Position numbers and translations under genes: made by a program. 64,000 bases of DNA from Pseudomonas viridiflava (GTDB lineage: Bacteria > Pseudomonadota > Gammaproteobacteria > Pseudomonadales > Pseudomonadaceae), in NCBI GenBank assembly GCA_900596015.1, contig UVIF01000016.1:1-64000 (forward strand). Reading direction: 5' to 3'. Under the pieces are notes generated by a model. The model ran no database searches. It had not been told where the DNA came from and saw only the letters and a list, made by a program, of their open reading frames with translations. Within the stretch, counting starts at the first letter, position 1. Each line of letters begins with the position of its first letter. Below, one piece after another: positions 6,798 to 17,110 of this stretch.

Positions 6798-9700
6798 ATG
6801 TCGGCTGTGTCGCCTCTTATCCCCGGTTTCATGGTTGTACACGGCAATCGTCTGGACGAACTGCGCAGTCTTGTCGTCAGCTGGATGCGCCTGTACCCAC
6901 TGCGTCCGCTGGAAAACGAAATCATCCTGGTGCAGAGCAATGGTATCGCCCAGTGGCTCAAGCTCGCGCTTGCTGCGGACGAAGGTCCGGATGACGAGGG
7001 CGGCGTAGGCATTTCTGCGGCAGTAGACGTGCAGTTGCCGGGCAGTTTCATGTGGCAGTTGTATCGGAGCGTACTGGGGCAAGACCAGATCCCCTCTTCC
7101 TCGCTACTCGACAAGGCGCCGCTTACCTGGCGCTTGATGCGCCTTCTGCCGCAACTGATTGACCAGCCACATTTCGAACCCCTGCAGCGCTTCCTGCTCG
7201 ACGACAACGACCTGCGCAAGCGCTACCAGCTGTCCGAGCGTCTGGCGGACCTGTTCGACCAATACCAGGTCTACCGCGCGGATTGGCTGCAGGACTGGGC
7301 GGAGGGCAAGCATCAGCTGCGCAATGGCAGGGGGCTGAGCAAGCCTCTGCCGGCGGGCAACTGCTGGCAGGCGGAACTGTGGCGGGCACTGCTTCAGGAT
7401 GTCGGCTCCGAAGGCATGGCGCAAAGCCGGGCAGGCGTGCATCAGCGTTTCATGGAGGCGGCAGCGGCGCTGGATCGAGCGCCGTCAGCGCTACCCTCGC
7501 GGGTCATCGTGTTCGGTATCTCTTCATTGCCTGCACAAGGCCTGGAAGCCCTGGCGGCGCTGGGTCGATTCAGCCAGGTGTTGTTGTGTGTGCACAACCC
7601 CTGTCGGCATCATTGGACGGATATCGTGGCGGACAAGGACCTCCTGCGTCATCAATACAAGCGCCAGGCTCGCAAACAAGGGATGCCAGCGGTGCTGGAC
7701 GCCGACAGCCTTCATCAGCATGCACATCCATTGCTCGCTGCCTGGGGCAAGCAGGGCCGTGACTACATCAACCTGCTCGACAGCTATGACGATCCCGCCA
7801 GCTATCAGTCGGCATTTCAAGAGGGTCGCATCGACCTCTTCAGTGAAAGCGAACCACAGCATCTGTTAGCTCAGTTGCAAGACGACATTCTGGAGCTGCG
7901 CCCTCTGGGTGAAACGCAGTCCACCTGGCCAAGCGTGGATATCAAGACCGACAAGAGCATCCGCTTCCATGTCGCTCATGGTGCACAGCGCGAAGTGGAA
8001 ATCCTTCACGATCAGTTATTGGCAAGGTTCAGTGCCGATGCGGGACTGCGTCCACGCGACGTGATCGTGATGGTGCCCGACATCGACAGCTATGCGCCGC
8101 ACATTCGCGCAGTGTTTGGCCAACTGGACCGGGAAGACCGCCGATTCATTCCCTTTACACTGACCGATCAGGGGCAGCGTGGGCGAGATCCTCTGCTCAT
8201 AGCGGTCGAGCACCTGCTCAAGCTGCCGGACAGCCGATTCCCGGTGAGCGAGATTCTCGATCTTCTGGACGTGCCTGCCCTGCGGCGTCGGTTCGCGATT
8301 CAGGAGCGTGATCTACCGACCTTACGTCGCTGGATCGAAGGCGCGGGCATTCGTTGGGGCCTCCACGCGCCGCACCGCCAGCACTTGGGCTTGCCGATCG
8401 GGCTGGAACAGAACACCTGGCGCTTTGGTCTGCGTCGAATGTTGCTCGGCTATGCTGTCGGAACCGGTGTGGGCTGCAGCGATATCGAGCCCTATGACGA
8501 GATCGGCGGCCTGGATGCAGCGCTCATTGGTCCGCTGGCAGCGCTGCTTGATGCCCTGGAAGTGGCTTGTCAACAACTCGACCGCACGGCCAGCCCGGCA
8601 GAATGGGGTGTTCGCCTGCATCAAATGCTGCAGTTGTTCTTCACTGCCGACACCGAGCACGACGAGTACCTGCTCAACCAGCTAGAAGAGCTGCGTGAAG
8701 AGTGGCTGCAAACCTGCGAGGCCGTGGGGCTGGTCGAAGCCTTGCCGTTGACGGTGGTGCGTGAAGCCTGGCTTGCGGGCCTGGATCAGGGACGCTTGAG
8801 CCAGCGTTTTCTGGCTGGCTCCGTCAACTTCTGCACCTTGATGCCGATGCGTGCAATTCCATTCAAGATCGTGTGCCTGTTGGGCATGAATGATGGCGAT
8901 TACCCTCGGGCGCAACCACCGCTCGATTTCGACCTGATGGGCAGCGATTATCGCCCCGGTGACCGTTCGCGGCGCGAGGACGATCGCTATCTGTTACTGG
9001 AAGCGCTGCTCTCGGCCCGCGAACAGCTGTATATCAGTTGGGTTGGACGCAGTATCAGAGACAACAGCGAACGGCCGCCATCGGTACTGGTCGGGCAACT
9101 GCGAGATCATTTGGCCAATGGCTGGAGGCTGGCGGGCGATGAGGCGCTGGACAACTCGGCAAGCGGGGAGAAGCTATTGCATGCGCTCACGCTGGAGCAT
9201 CCCCTCCAACCTTTCAGCGCCCGGTATTTTCATCAGGGCAACCCAGCTCTTTTCAGCTTTGCAAGGGAGTGGCAGCACTTGCATGCGCAGGTAGCCGCAC
9301 CCCATGCAGAGTCGCCTCTGCAGGCTCATCTTCAGGATGAGCCACTGAGTGTGGCTCAGTTGCAGGACTTTTTGCGCAATCCTGTCAGGCATTTCTTCAG
9401 CTACCGGCTGAAAGTTTTCTTCGAGTCGGCGGAAAAGCCCGTAGCCGACATTGAGCCCTTCGTGCTCGATGCCCTGGAGCGTTACACGCTCAGTGACAGC
9501 CTGCTCGGTGCCGGCATGGCCAGTGCCGACGCAATCGCCGAGACGCTGGAAAGCCATGCGCGAAAGTTGCAGGGCAGCGGGATGTTGCCTATGGCGGAGT
9601 TCGGCACGCGGTTGCGCGAGGAGTTGATCGAACCGCTGCCCGATCTGCTCGAGCGGTATCGTCAGTTGCTTGTCATGTGGCCGTCGCGATTGGACAGCGC

Positions 9701-10277
9701 CCTGCCGATCACCTTCCAGGCCGAGGGCGTCGTGCTGGAGGGATGGCTGGCGGGTGTCTACCAGCGTGAAGACGGCAACTACCTCAGTGTTTCAACGATT
9801 GCCAACGCCATTGGCGGCGTGCGCTCGCGCAAGTGGCATCGGCTGGTACGCCCGTGGGTGCTGCACCTGGCGTCCTGCGCCGTTGGCTTGCCGCTGACCA
9901 CGGCGGTAGTTGCCAGTGACGATACCCTGCTGCTCGATCCACTGCCCCTGGACCAGGCTCGAAACGCCCTGAGCGATCTGCTGCTGGCCTGGCAGGCAGG
10001 AATGACCCGGCCGCTGCCTGTAGCGGTGAAGACGGCCGTGGCCTGGCTTTCGAATACCGATGAAGAGAAGGCCTTGGTGGCAGCACGCAAGGCGTACGAG
10101 GGCGATGGCGTGACCAGTAATGGCGAGCGTAGGGAAGCGATGGCACTGATGCGCCAGTTCGCTGATTTCGATGCCTTGATGGATGGGGAGGAATTCGAAG
10201 GCTGGGCGCAAGCCTTGTACCAGCCCATGCTGGAGGCGCCCTGGCGCTCGGTTGATGATGGAGAGGCGCGCTCATGA
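6798..10277 (+). CDS. recC: exodeoxyribonuclease V gamma subunit RecC
   Basis: The 1159-residue Chi-recognition subunit of RecBCD, which repairs double-strand breaks. The N-terminal FMVVHGNRLDELRSLV and LVQSNGIAQWLKLALA are conserved in RecC, as is the later MRAIPFKIVCLLGMNDGDYPR. It has the helicase-like fold but lacks a working Walker A, as expected for RecC. ATG 6798 is supported by AAGGA upstream (about 6785) and by the normal family N-terminus. recC, recB and recD overlap start to stop, so they form one operon. The IS66-type transposon ends 52 bp upstream of the start codon and has separated recC from its original upstream DNA. Confidence 0.96.
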   Translation: MSAVSPLIPGFMVVHGNRLDELRSLVVSWMRLYPLRPLENEIILVQSNGIAQWLKLALAADEGPDDEGGVGISAAVDVQLPGSFMWQLYRSVLGQDQIPSSSLLDKAPLTWRLMRLLPQLIDQPHFEPLQRFLLDDNDLRKRYQLSERLADLFDQYQVYRADWLQDWAEGKHQLRNGRGLSKPLPAGNCWQAELWRALLQDVGSEGMAQSRAGVHQRFMEAAAALDRAPSALPSRVIVFGISSLPAQGLEALAALGRFSQVLLCVHNPCRHHWTDIVADKDLLRHQYKRQARKQGMPAVLDADSLHQHAHPLLAAWGKQGRDYINLLDSYDDPASYQSAFQEGRIDLFSESEPQHLLAQLQDDILELRPLGETQSTWPSVDIKTDKSIRFHVAHGAQREVEILHDQLLARFSADAGLRPRDVIVMVPDIDSYAPHIRAVFGQLDREDRRFIPFTLTDQGQRGRDPLLIAVEHLLKLPDSRFPVSEILDLLDVPALRRRFAIQERDLPTLRRWIEGAGIRWGLHAPHRQHLGLPIGLEQNTWRFGLRRMLLGYAVGTGVGCSDIEPYDEIGGLDAALIGPLAALLDALEVACQQLDRTASPAEWGVRLHQMLQLFFTADTEHDEYLLNQLEELREEWLQTCEAVGLVEALPLTVVREAWLAGLDQGRLSQRFLAGSVNFCTLMPMRAIPFKIVCLLGMNDGDYPRAQPPLDFDLMGSDYRPGDRSRREDDRYLLLEALLSAREQLYISWVGRSIRDNSERPPSVLVGQLRDHLANGWRLAGDEALDNSASGEKLLHALTLEHPLQPFSARYFHQGNPALFSFAREWQHLHAQVAAPHAESPLQAHLQDEPLSVAQLQDFLRNPVRHFFSYRLKVFFESAEKPVADIEPFVLDALERYTLSDSLLGAGMASADAIAETLESHARKLQGSGMLPMAEFGTRLREELIEPLPDLLERYRQLLVMWPSRLDSALPITFQAEGVVLEGWLAGVYQREDGNYLSVSTIANAIGGVRSRKWHRLVRPWVLHLASCAVGLPLTTAVVASDDTLLLDPLPLDQARNALSDLLLAWQAGMTRPLPVAVKTAVAWLSNTDEEKALVAARKAYEGDGVTSNGERREAMALMRQFADFDALMDGEEFEGWAQALYQPMLEAPWRSVDDGEARS

Positions 10278-13200
10278 CATCGCTCGAACGTCCACTGGCG
10301 TTGGCTTTTCCAATGCGTGGCAGCCAACTGATCGAAGCCAGCGCCGGCACCGGCAAGACATTCACCATCTCCGCGCTCTATCTGCGTTTGATACTTGGCC
10401 ATGGTGGGGATATCAACGGCTTCGGGCGCGAACTGTTGCCCCCGCAGATCCTGGTAGTGACCTTCACCGATGCCGCAACCAAGGAGCTGCGCGAGCGCAT
10501 TCGGATCCGTTTGGCCGAAGCCGCGCGGTTTTTCCGAAACGAAATAACGGCACCGGATGCACTCGTCGAGCAGTTGCGCGACGAATTCGAGCTGACGCAG
10601 TGGCCGGCCTGTGCCAGTCGACTGGATATCGCTGCCCAGTGGATGGATGAGGCCGCTGTTTCCACGATTCACAGTTGGTGCCAGCGCATGCTGCGCGAAC
10701 ACGCGTTCGACAGCGGCAGCCTGTTCACCCAGAGTCTGGAAACCGATCACAGCGAACTGCTGGGCGAGGTCGTGCGTGACTATTGGCGGCGGTTCTATTA
10801 CCCGATGCATGGCGCTGCGCTGGATTGGGTACGCGCTCATCTTGGCGGGCCTGCGGCATTGCTTGGCCGGGTGCGGGGGTTGTTCGCACATGTGCAGGGA
10901 GATGTCTCGGGCGATGAGCCCGGCGAGTTGATCGAACGCTGCCTGGCCGAGCGTGAGCGAGCCTTGGTCGAACTCAAGGAACCTTGGCCGCAGTGGGCCA
11001 CCCAGTTGCGTGAAATTTGCCTGCAGGCGGTGGCGGCCAAGGCGGTCGATGGTCGCAAGATGCAGGCACGCTACTTCGAACCCTGGTTTGAAAAGATCAC
11101 TGCCTGGGCTACGGATCCAAACCAACACGACCTGGATATCGGTACCGGTTTTACCCGCTTGACCCCCGATGGCATGGCCGAGGCCTGGAAAGGTGAGGCG
11201 CCGGAGCACGCCGGCTTGCAGGCGATGGTCGAGTTGCCTGCGGCACTGGCGGCTCTGCCAACGCCTGAGAGCGCGGTTCTCAAGCATGCAGCGCAGTGGA
11301 TCGGCGCGCGCTTCGAGGAAGAAAAACGCCGGCGTGCAGAGATGGGCTTCGACGACATGCTGGTGCGGCTGGATCGAGCCCTGCAGGGCGCCGGCGGCGA
11401 ACAGTTGGCCGAGCTGATTCGTGAACAGTTTCCCGTAGCCCTGATCGATGAGTTTCAGGATACCGATCCGGTTCAGTACCGCATTTTCGAACGTATCTAT
11501 CACATCGAGCGCAACGACCAGGAAACCGGCCTGTTCCTGATTGGTGACCCCAAGCAGGCGATCTACGCCTTTCGGGGTGCGGATATCCATACCTACCTGC
11601 AGGCACGTCGGGCGACCGAGGGCAGGCTGCATACGTTGGGTACCAACTTCCGCTCTACCAAGGCCATGGTCGGGGCCGTCAACCACATGTTCATGCAGGC
11701 CGAGCAGCGCGCGCAGGGGCGAGGTGCATTCCTGTTCCGACAAGGCGATGAAAACCCTGTGCCGTTTCTGGATGTGCGGGCGCAAGGGCGCAAGGAGTCG
11801 TTGATCGTGGAGGGGCAGGCCGTACCGGCCTTGACGCTCTGGCATCTGCCCAGCGATCAGCCTGTTTCCGGCGTCGCCTACCGCAAGGCGCTGGCCGGTG
11901 CCTGTGCAGCGGAAGTCGTGCGCCTGTTGAACGCGGGGCAAGCCGGGCACGCAGGCTTTCAGGTGGAGCAGCGCAGGGTCAGCGGTATTCTGCCGGCCGA
12001 TATCGCCATTCTTGTGCGCGATGGCAAGGAGGCCCAGGCCGTGCGTGCCGAGCTGACCGACCGCGGGGTCCGCAGTGTGTACCTGTCGGACAAGGACTCG
12101 GTATTTGCCGCGCAGGAGGCCCACGATTTGCTGGCCTGGCTGAAGGCGTGCGCCGAGCCTGACTCGGAGCGGCAGCTGCGCGCCGCGTTGGCGAGCGTGA
12201 CATTGAATCGCTCTTTGCACGAGTTGGAGCAGTTGAATCTGAGCGAGCTGGAGTGGGAAGCGCGAGTCATGCAGTTTCGTGGCTATCGACATATCTGGCG
12301 CACCCAGGGCGTGCTGCCGATGCTGCGCCGCCTGCTGCACGATTTCGACCTGCCATTGGCGCTGATCGGCCGTGACGATGGCGAGCGTATCCTGACCAAC
12401 CTGCTGCACCTGTACGAACTGTTGCAGCAGGCGTCCAGCGAGCTGGACGGCGAGCAGGCGCTGATTCGTCATCTGAGCGAACAGCTGGCACTGTCCGGCA
12501 GCGCAGCGGAGGAGCATATCCTGCGCCTGGAAAGCGACGAGCAGTTGGTCAAGGTGGTGACCATCCACAAGTCCAAGGGGCTCGAGTATGCGTTGGTCTT
12601 CCTGCCTTTCATCTGCAGTTGCAAACCGGTCGACGGCAAGCGATTGCCATTGATCTACCACGACGCGACCCACCGCGCGCAATTGACGCTGAGCCCTACA
12701 TCCGAACAGGTGGCGCTGGCGGATGACGAGCGTCTGGCCGAGGATTTGCGCCTGCTCTACGTGGCCTTGACCCGGGCACAGCACGGCTGCTGGCTCGGCA
12801 TCGCCGACCTCAAGCGTGGCACGACCAAGGAGTCGGTGTTCCATCGCTCGGCCATCGGTTACCTGCTTGGCGGCGGGCAGCCGCTTGCCGATGCAAGCCA
12901 GCTTGCGAGTTGGTTGGAGGCGTCGAGTGCGGGGTGCGCAGATATCGTGAGTGTGCCAGTGCCGGAGGCGGACGATACCCGTTATGTACCGATGCGCAGC
13001 GACGCCGCGCTGCTCAAGGTGCGCCTGCCAAAGCGCAGTGCCCGGGAGAACTGGTGGATAGCGTCCTACAGCGCGTTGCGCATCAGCGACACGTTGGGCG
13101 CGGATGATGACCAGGCGCCCGACAGCGCTCTCGAGCAGAAACTGATGGACGATGAGCGCCTGGACGCGCAGGTGCCGCGCGAGGTGCCGGCCACCAGTGG

Positions 13201-13969
13201 CGACATTCACCGTTTTCCCCGTGGCCCCGGGCCAGGCACTTTTCTGCACGGCTTGCTGGAATGGGCAGGGCGCGAAGGTTTCGCCAGCGTTGCCGCGGCC
13301 CCGGAGCGGCTGGCCGACAACGTCGCGCGGCGTTGCAGTCGACGCGGCTGGAGCGGCTGGATCCCTACCCTCGACGACTGGTTACGGCGCTTCATCGACG
13401 AGCCATTGCAGCTTGGGTCCGAACGAGCCCCGGTACGCATGGCCGATCTCGACCAATACCAGATCGAAATGGAGTTCTGGTTCGCCAGCCACAAGGTCGA
13501 CGTAAGTCGTCTCGATACCCTGGTGCGCCAGTACACGCATCCCGGCGTGCTTCGAATGCCAGCCGAAGGCGCCATGCTCAACGGCATGTTCAAGGGCTTC
13601 ATCGACTTGTGCTTCGAGCATCAGGGGCAGTATTACGTTGCCGACTACAAATCCAACTGGCTGGGTCCGGATGATGCCGCCTATACCCACGCTGCGATGA
13701 CCGAATCCATTCTGGCCAACCGCTACGACCTGCAATACGTGCTTTACCTGCTTGCCTTGCACCGCCAATTGAAGGCGCGGCTGCCGGGGTACGACTACGA
13801 CGAACACGTGGGCGGTGCGGCGTTCGTGTTTCTGCGTGGCCTTGGGGCGCCCAGTCAGGGCGTTTACTTCACACGGCCACCCCGTGAGCTCATCGAGGAA
13901 CTCGATGCGCTGTTCAAAGGCGGACGCCGTGATGTCCAGGCCGACCTGTTCGAGGAAAGTGCACCATGA
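10274..13969 (+). CDS. recB: exodeoxyribonuclease V beta subunit RecB
   Basis: A 1231-residue superfamily 1 helicase and nuclease, the 3'-5' motor and only nuclease of RecBCD. Motifs in order: Walker A EASAGTGKT (near residue 20), LIDEFQDTD (motif II), GDPKQAIYAFRGAD (motif III), TNFRST, VVTIHKSKGLEY (motif V) and LLYVALTRAQ (motif VI). The C-terminal nuclease motif is intact: GFIDLCFEHQGQYYVADYKSNW, with the catalytic Asp and Lys of DYK. Length is normal for Pseudomonas. The start ATG overlaps the recC stop by four bases. Confidence 0.97.
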   Translation: MTSLERPLALAFPMRGSQLIEASAGTGKTFTISALYLRLILGHGGDINGFGRELLPPQILVVTFTDAATKELRERIRIRLAEAARFFRNEITAPDALVEQLRDEFELTQWPACASRLDIAAQWMDEAAVSTIHSWCQRMLREHAFDSGSLFTQSLETDHSELLGEVVRDYWRRFYYPMHGAALDWVRAHLGGPAALLGRVRGLFAHVQGDVSGDEPGELIERCLAERERALVELKEPWPQWATQLREICLQAVAAKAVDGRKMQARYFEPWFEKITAWATDPNQHDLDIGTGFTRLTPDGMAEAWKGEAPEHAGLQAMVELPAALAALPTPESAVLKHAAQWIGARFEEEKRRRAEMGFDDMLVRLDRALQGAGGEQLAELIREQFPVALIDEFQDTDPVQYRIFERIYHIERNDQETGLFLIGDPKQAIYAFRGADIHTYLQARRATEGRLHTLGTNFRSTKAMVGAVNHMFMQAEQRAQGRGAFLFRQGDENPVPFLDVRAQGRKESLIVEGQAVPALTLWHLPSDQPVSGVAYRKALAGACAAEVVRLLNAGQAGHAGFQVEQRRVSGILPADIAILVRDGKEAQAVRAELTDRGVRSVYLSDKDSVFAAQEAHDLLAWLKACAEPDSERQLRAALASVTLNRSLHELEQLNLSELEWEARVMQFRGYRHIWRTQGVLPMLRRLLHDFDLPLALIGRDDGERILTNLLHLYELLQQASSELDGEQALIRHLSEQLALSGSAAEEHILRLESDEQLVKVVTIHKSKGLEYALVFLPFICSCKPVDGKRLPLIYHDATHRAQLTLSPTSEQVALADDERLAEDLRLLYVALTRAQHGCWLGIADLKRGTTKESVFHRSAIGYLLGGGQPLADASQLASWLEASSAGCADIVSVPVPEADDTRYVPMRSDAALLKVRLPKRSARENWWIASYSALRISDTLGADDDQAPDSALEQKLMDDERLDAQVPREVPATSGDIHRFPRGPGPGTFLHGLLEWAGREGFASVAAAPERLADNVARRCSRRGWSGWIPTLDDWLRRFIDEPLQLGSERAPVRMADLDQYQIEMEFWFASHKVDVSRLDTLVRQYTHPGVLRMPAEGAMLNGMFKGFIDLCFEHQGQYYVADYKSNWLGPDDAAYTHAAMTESILANRYDLQYVLYLLALHRQLKARLPGYDYDEHVGGAAFVFLRGLGAPSQGVYFTRPPRELIEELDALFKGGRRDVQADLFEESAP

Positions 13970-16047
13970 CCCGCTCGTTTGCCGATCTGCTGCCCACCCC
14001 GCTGGATGCACACAGCCTTGCTCAATTGCAGCCCCGCACACATACAGCCGACCTCTTGGCGCTGCTCGAGCGCTGGGTGGAGCGCGGTTGGTTGCGTGCG
14101 CTGGACAAAGCCTTCGTAGCGTTTCTTGCCGACCTCGACCCGCAGGGCGACCCTCTGGTACTGCTCGCTGCCGCCCTCGCCAGCCACCAGCTAGGGCACG
14201 GGCATGTCTGCCTGGATCTGGCGGCGACGCTGCAGGCGCCGGATTTTGCCTTGTCCCTGCCACCCGAAGGCGACTTGCAAGGGGGCGTGGCCCTGCTGCC
14301 ATCGCAGCTGCTTCAAGGCCTGGGTGCCGAGGCCTGGCTGGCCAGCCTGGCCAACAGCCCCTTGGTGGGGAGCGCTGATGACCCGACAGGCAGCTCGCCT
14401 CTGGTGCTTTCGAGCCAGCGCCTGTACCTGCGTCGTTACTGGGCGTACGAGCGGCGCATCGGTGATGCGCTGCGTCAGAGGCTGGACGCGCGGGAGCCGG
14501 TACCGGAGGACCTTGCGCAACGTCTGACGCAATTGTTCGGGGCCACCGACGGGGCTCGGATCGACTGGCAGAAACTGGCTTGCGCGCTGGCCGTGCGGGG
14601 TGCTTTCAGTATCGTTACGGGCGGCCCGGGAACGGGCAAGACCACCACGGTGGTGCGCCTGCTGGCACTTCTGCAAGGGCCCGCGGTGGCGCAGGACAAA
14701 CCCCTGCGTATTCGGCTGGCGGCACCGACCGGCAAGGCAGCGGCACGGCTGACCGAGTCGATCAGCTTGCAGGTCCAGAGCCTGCAGGTGGACGCTGCGA
14801 TCAAGGCGCGTATTCCGACCGAAGTGACCACGGTTCATCGCCTGCTGGGTAGCCGTCCGGGCACGCGGCATTTTCGTCATGATGCAGCCAACCCTTTGCC
14901 GCTGGACGTACTGGTGGTGGACGAAGCCTCGATGATCGACCTCGAGATGATGGCCAACCTGCTCGATGCGCTGCCGCCCCATGCCCGGCTGGTGCTGCTG
15001 GGCGACAAGGACCAGTTGGCCTCGGTCGAGGCGGGTGCGGTGCTGGGCGACCTGTGCAGCCAGGCCGAGGCCGGCTACTACAGCCCGGCGACGCGCGCCT
15101 GGTTGGAGCAGGTCAGCGGCGAGGACCTGGCACGCAGCGGGCTGCTCGAAGGCAACGAGCATGACCACGCCCTGGCGCAGCAGGTGGTCATGCTGCGGCA
15201 CTCGCGCCGATTCGGCGAGGACAGCGGCATTGGCCAGCTGGCAGCCAGGGTCAACCTGCAGGACGCCGACGGCGCCCGTGCCTTGCTGCAGGAGGGCCAA
15301 TATCCCGATGTTCATTGGCTGCCTCTCAAGGGCGAGCACGATGTGGCGTTGCTGCGCCTGTTGCTGGACGGGCATGGTCGCAACCCCGACGGACCGCAAG
15401 GCTACCGGCGTTACCTGGAGCAGATCGACGCCGCCCGCCCGCCGGCCGACACGCGTCTGGAAGATGAAGCCTGGGCAACCTGGGCCCGTGGGTTGCTGAA
15501 CGCTTTCGATGAGTTCCAGTTGCTGTGCGCCGTGCGCAAGGGGCCTTGGGGTGTGGAAAGCCTGAACGCCCGCGCGACCCAGGCCCTGACCCAAGCGCAC
15601 CTCATCGAAGGTGGCCAACCCTGGTATGAGGGCAGGCCTGTATTGATGACACGCAACGACTATGGCCTGGGCTTGATGAACGGCGACATCGGCATTGCCC
15701 TGATGCTGCCCGAGGGTGGCGAGCGCGATCGAATGGTGCTGCGCGTGGCCTTTCCCCGCAACGACGGGCAGGGGGGCATCCGCTTCGTGCTGCCAAGTCG
15801 CTTGAATGACGTCGAGACGGTCTATGCAATGACGGTGCACAAATCTCAAGGGTCGGAGTTCGCGCACACGGCGCTGATCCTGCCCGACGCCTTGAATCCG
15901 GTGTTGACCAAGGAGCTGATCTACACCGGCATCACTCGCGCCAAGCACTGGTTTACCCTGGTTGAATCCCGTAAAGGTGTGTTCGAAGAGGCTGTGCGGC
16001 GCCGGGTGAAAAGGCTCAGCGGGCTGATGCTCGAATGGAAGTCGTGA
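13966..16047 (+). CDS. recD: exodeoxyribonuclease V alpha subunit RecD
   Basis: A 693-residue superfamily 1 5'-3' helicase, the fast motor of RecBCD. Walker A is VTGGPGTGKTTT (near residue 220), motif II VVDEASMIDLEMM, motif III LLGDKDQLASVEAG, motif V AMTVHKSQGSEF and motif VI YTGITRAKHW. The N-terminal RecB-binding region is present. It overlaps the recB stop by four bases and is the last gene of the operon; a REP element follows within 10 bp. Confidence 0.97.
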   Translation: MTRSFADLLPTPLDAHSLAQLQPRTHTADLLALLERWVERGWLRALDKAFVAFLADLDPQGDPLVLLAAALASHQLGHGHVCLDLAATLQAPDFALSLPPEGDLQGGVALLPSQLLQGLGAEAWLASLANSPLVGSADDPTGSSPLVLSSQRLYLRRYWAYERRIGDALRQRLDAREPVPEDLAQRLTQLFGATDGARIDWQKLACALAVRGAFSIVTGGPGTGKTTTVVRLLALLQGPAVAQDKPLRIRLAAPTGKAAARLTESISLQVQSLQVDAAIKARIPTEVTTVHRLLGSRPGTRHFRHDAANPLPLDVLVVDEASMIDLEMMANLLDALPPHARLVLLGDKDQLASVEAGAVLGDLCSQAEAGYYSPATRAWLEQVSGEDLARSGLLEGNEHDHALAQQVVMLRHSRRFGEDSGIGQLAARVNLQDADGARALLQEGQYPDVHWLPLKGEHDVALLRLLLDGHGRNPDGPQGYRRYLEQIDAARPPADTRLEDEAWATWARGLLNAFDEFQLLCAVRKGPWGVESLNARATQALTQAHLIEGGQPWYEGRPVLMTRNDYGLGLMNGDIGIALMLPEGGERDRMVLRVAFPRNDGQGGIRFVLPSRLNDVETVYAMTVHKSQGSEFAHTALILPDALNPVLTKELIYTGITRAKHWFTLVESRKGVFEEAVRRRVKRLSGLMLEWKS

Positions 16048-16052
16048 GCGTG

Positions 16053-16081
16053 CGTGACGCGGCTTGCGCCGCTGCTACAGG
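16053..16081. repeat. REP element
   Basis: Contains GACGCGGCTTGCGCCGCTGC followed by TACAG, the imperfect palindrome that recurs at 19577, 24178 and 28097. It lies between convergent recD and a LysR gene and overlaps the last codons of the latter. Confidence 0.8.
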
Positions 16082-17010
16082 GGCTCGGTGGTGCGCGAGT
16101 GTCCCATCAATAGCGCAGCGTTGCGGTCGGTGACGTTGCGGATGTAATCCCACAGCAGGATGATCCGTTTGAGCTTGCGCAGGTCCTCCCGGCAGTACAT
16201 CCAGAACTGCCGAGTGATATCGACTTCCTCGGGCAGGACTTCCACCAGGCGTTCGTCCTGTGCGGCGAGGAAGCACGGCAGTATGACCAGCCCATGTCCC
16301 TGGAGCGCTGCGGTGTACTGGGCGATCACGCTGGTGCTGCGCAGCCCGGCGTTGACGTTGGGCAGCAGTTTGTTCAGGTACAGCAGCTCGGAGCTGAAGG
16401 CCAGGTCGTCGACGTAGCTGATGAACCGGTGCTCGCTGAGTTGGGCGCTGCTTTCGATGGGGGGATGACGATCCAGATAGGTCCGCGTGGCATACAGCTT
16501 GAGCCGATAGTCGCAGAGCTTGCAGCAGACGTAGGGACCATGCTCGGGACGCTCCAGGGCGATGACGATATCGGCTTCGCGCTTGGACAGGCTGATGAAG
16601 TGCGGCAGCGGCAGGATATCGACCGAGATGGCGGGGTAGGTGTCGACGAAATGGCTCAGCTGCGGCGTGATGAAGAAGCTGCCGAAGCCTTCGGTGCAGC
16701 CCATGCGGATATGCCCTGACAGCGCCACGCCGGACCCGGAAACCTGCTCGCAGGCCATGTGCAGGGTGCTTTCAATCGACTCGGCCGACGCGAGCAGGCG
16801 CTGCCCTTCGGCAGTGAGGACGAAGCCTGTGGTCCGCGACTTCTCGAACAGCAGGGTACCCAAGGCATTTTCAAGCGAGCCGATGCGCCGCGATACGGTG
16901 GTGTAGTCCACCCCCAGGCGTTTGGCCGCGATACTGGCCTTGCGGGTGCGGGCCACTTCGAGGAAGAACTTGAGATCGTCCCAGTTCAGGCTGCTAAGGT
17001 CTTTTTGCAT
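16075..17010 (-). CDS. LysR-family regulator, probably of mmsAB
   Basis: A 311-residue LysR protein. The N-terminal helix-turn-helix is at residues about 8-65 ([21 protein letters not shown], then [18 protein letters not shown]). The rest is a periplasmic-binding-like effector domain. It is divergent from mmsA with a 100-bp gap holding a palindrome, so control of valine catabolism is the natural inference. The classical regulator of mmsAB in P. aeruginosa is the AraC-type MmsR, so this is a different regulator class in the same position. The effector is unknown. Confidence 0.88.
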   Translation of the reverse strand: MQKDLSSLNWDDLKFFLEVARTRKASIAAKRLGVDYTTVSRRIGSLENALGTLLFEKSRTTGFVLTAEGQRLLASAESIESTLHMACEQVSGSGVALSGHIRMGCTEGFGSFFITPQLSHFVDTYPAISVDILPLPHFISLSKREADIVIALERPEHGPYVCCKLCDYRLKLYATRTYLDRHPPIESSAQLSEHRFISYVDDLAFSSELLYLNKLLPNVNAGLRSTSVIAQYTAALQGHGLVILPCFLAAQDERLVEVLPEEVDITRQFWMYCREDLRKLKRIILLWDYIRNVTDRNAALLMGHSRTTEPL

Positions 17011-17039
17011 GTTGGACCGGCTTTATTGTGAGTTCTTGT

Positions 17040-17058
17040 TAGATGTTTGCAGCATCTA
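17040..17058. promoter_or_regulatory. palindromic operator candidate between the LysR gene and mmsA
   Basis: TAGATG, seven bases, then CATCTA, a perfect 6-bp dyad of the T-N-A form bound by LysR proteins, centred 29 bp upstream of the LysR start and 60 bp upstream of mmsA. Confidence 0.6.
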
Positions 17059-17110
17059 TACTCCATCGCAGAACCGTCTCGCCACAACAATAAATACGCG
17101 GAGGTCATCC

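Noticed and set aside
9779..13249. 1156-codon open frame on the minus strand
   Set aside because: It lies exactly antisense to recC/recB, has no family motif and low-complexity His/Gln/Arg composition. Long antisense frames are usual in GC-rich Pseudomonas genes with strong third-position bias.
14191..15948. 585-codon open frame on the minus strand
   Set aside because: Shadow of recD in a GC-rich gene; composition is not protein-like.
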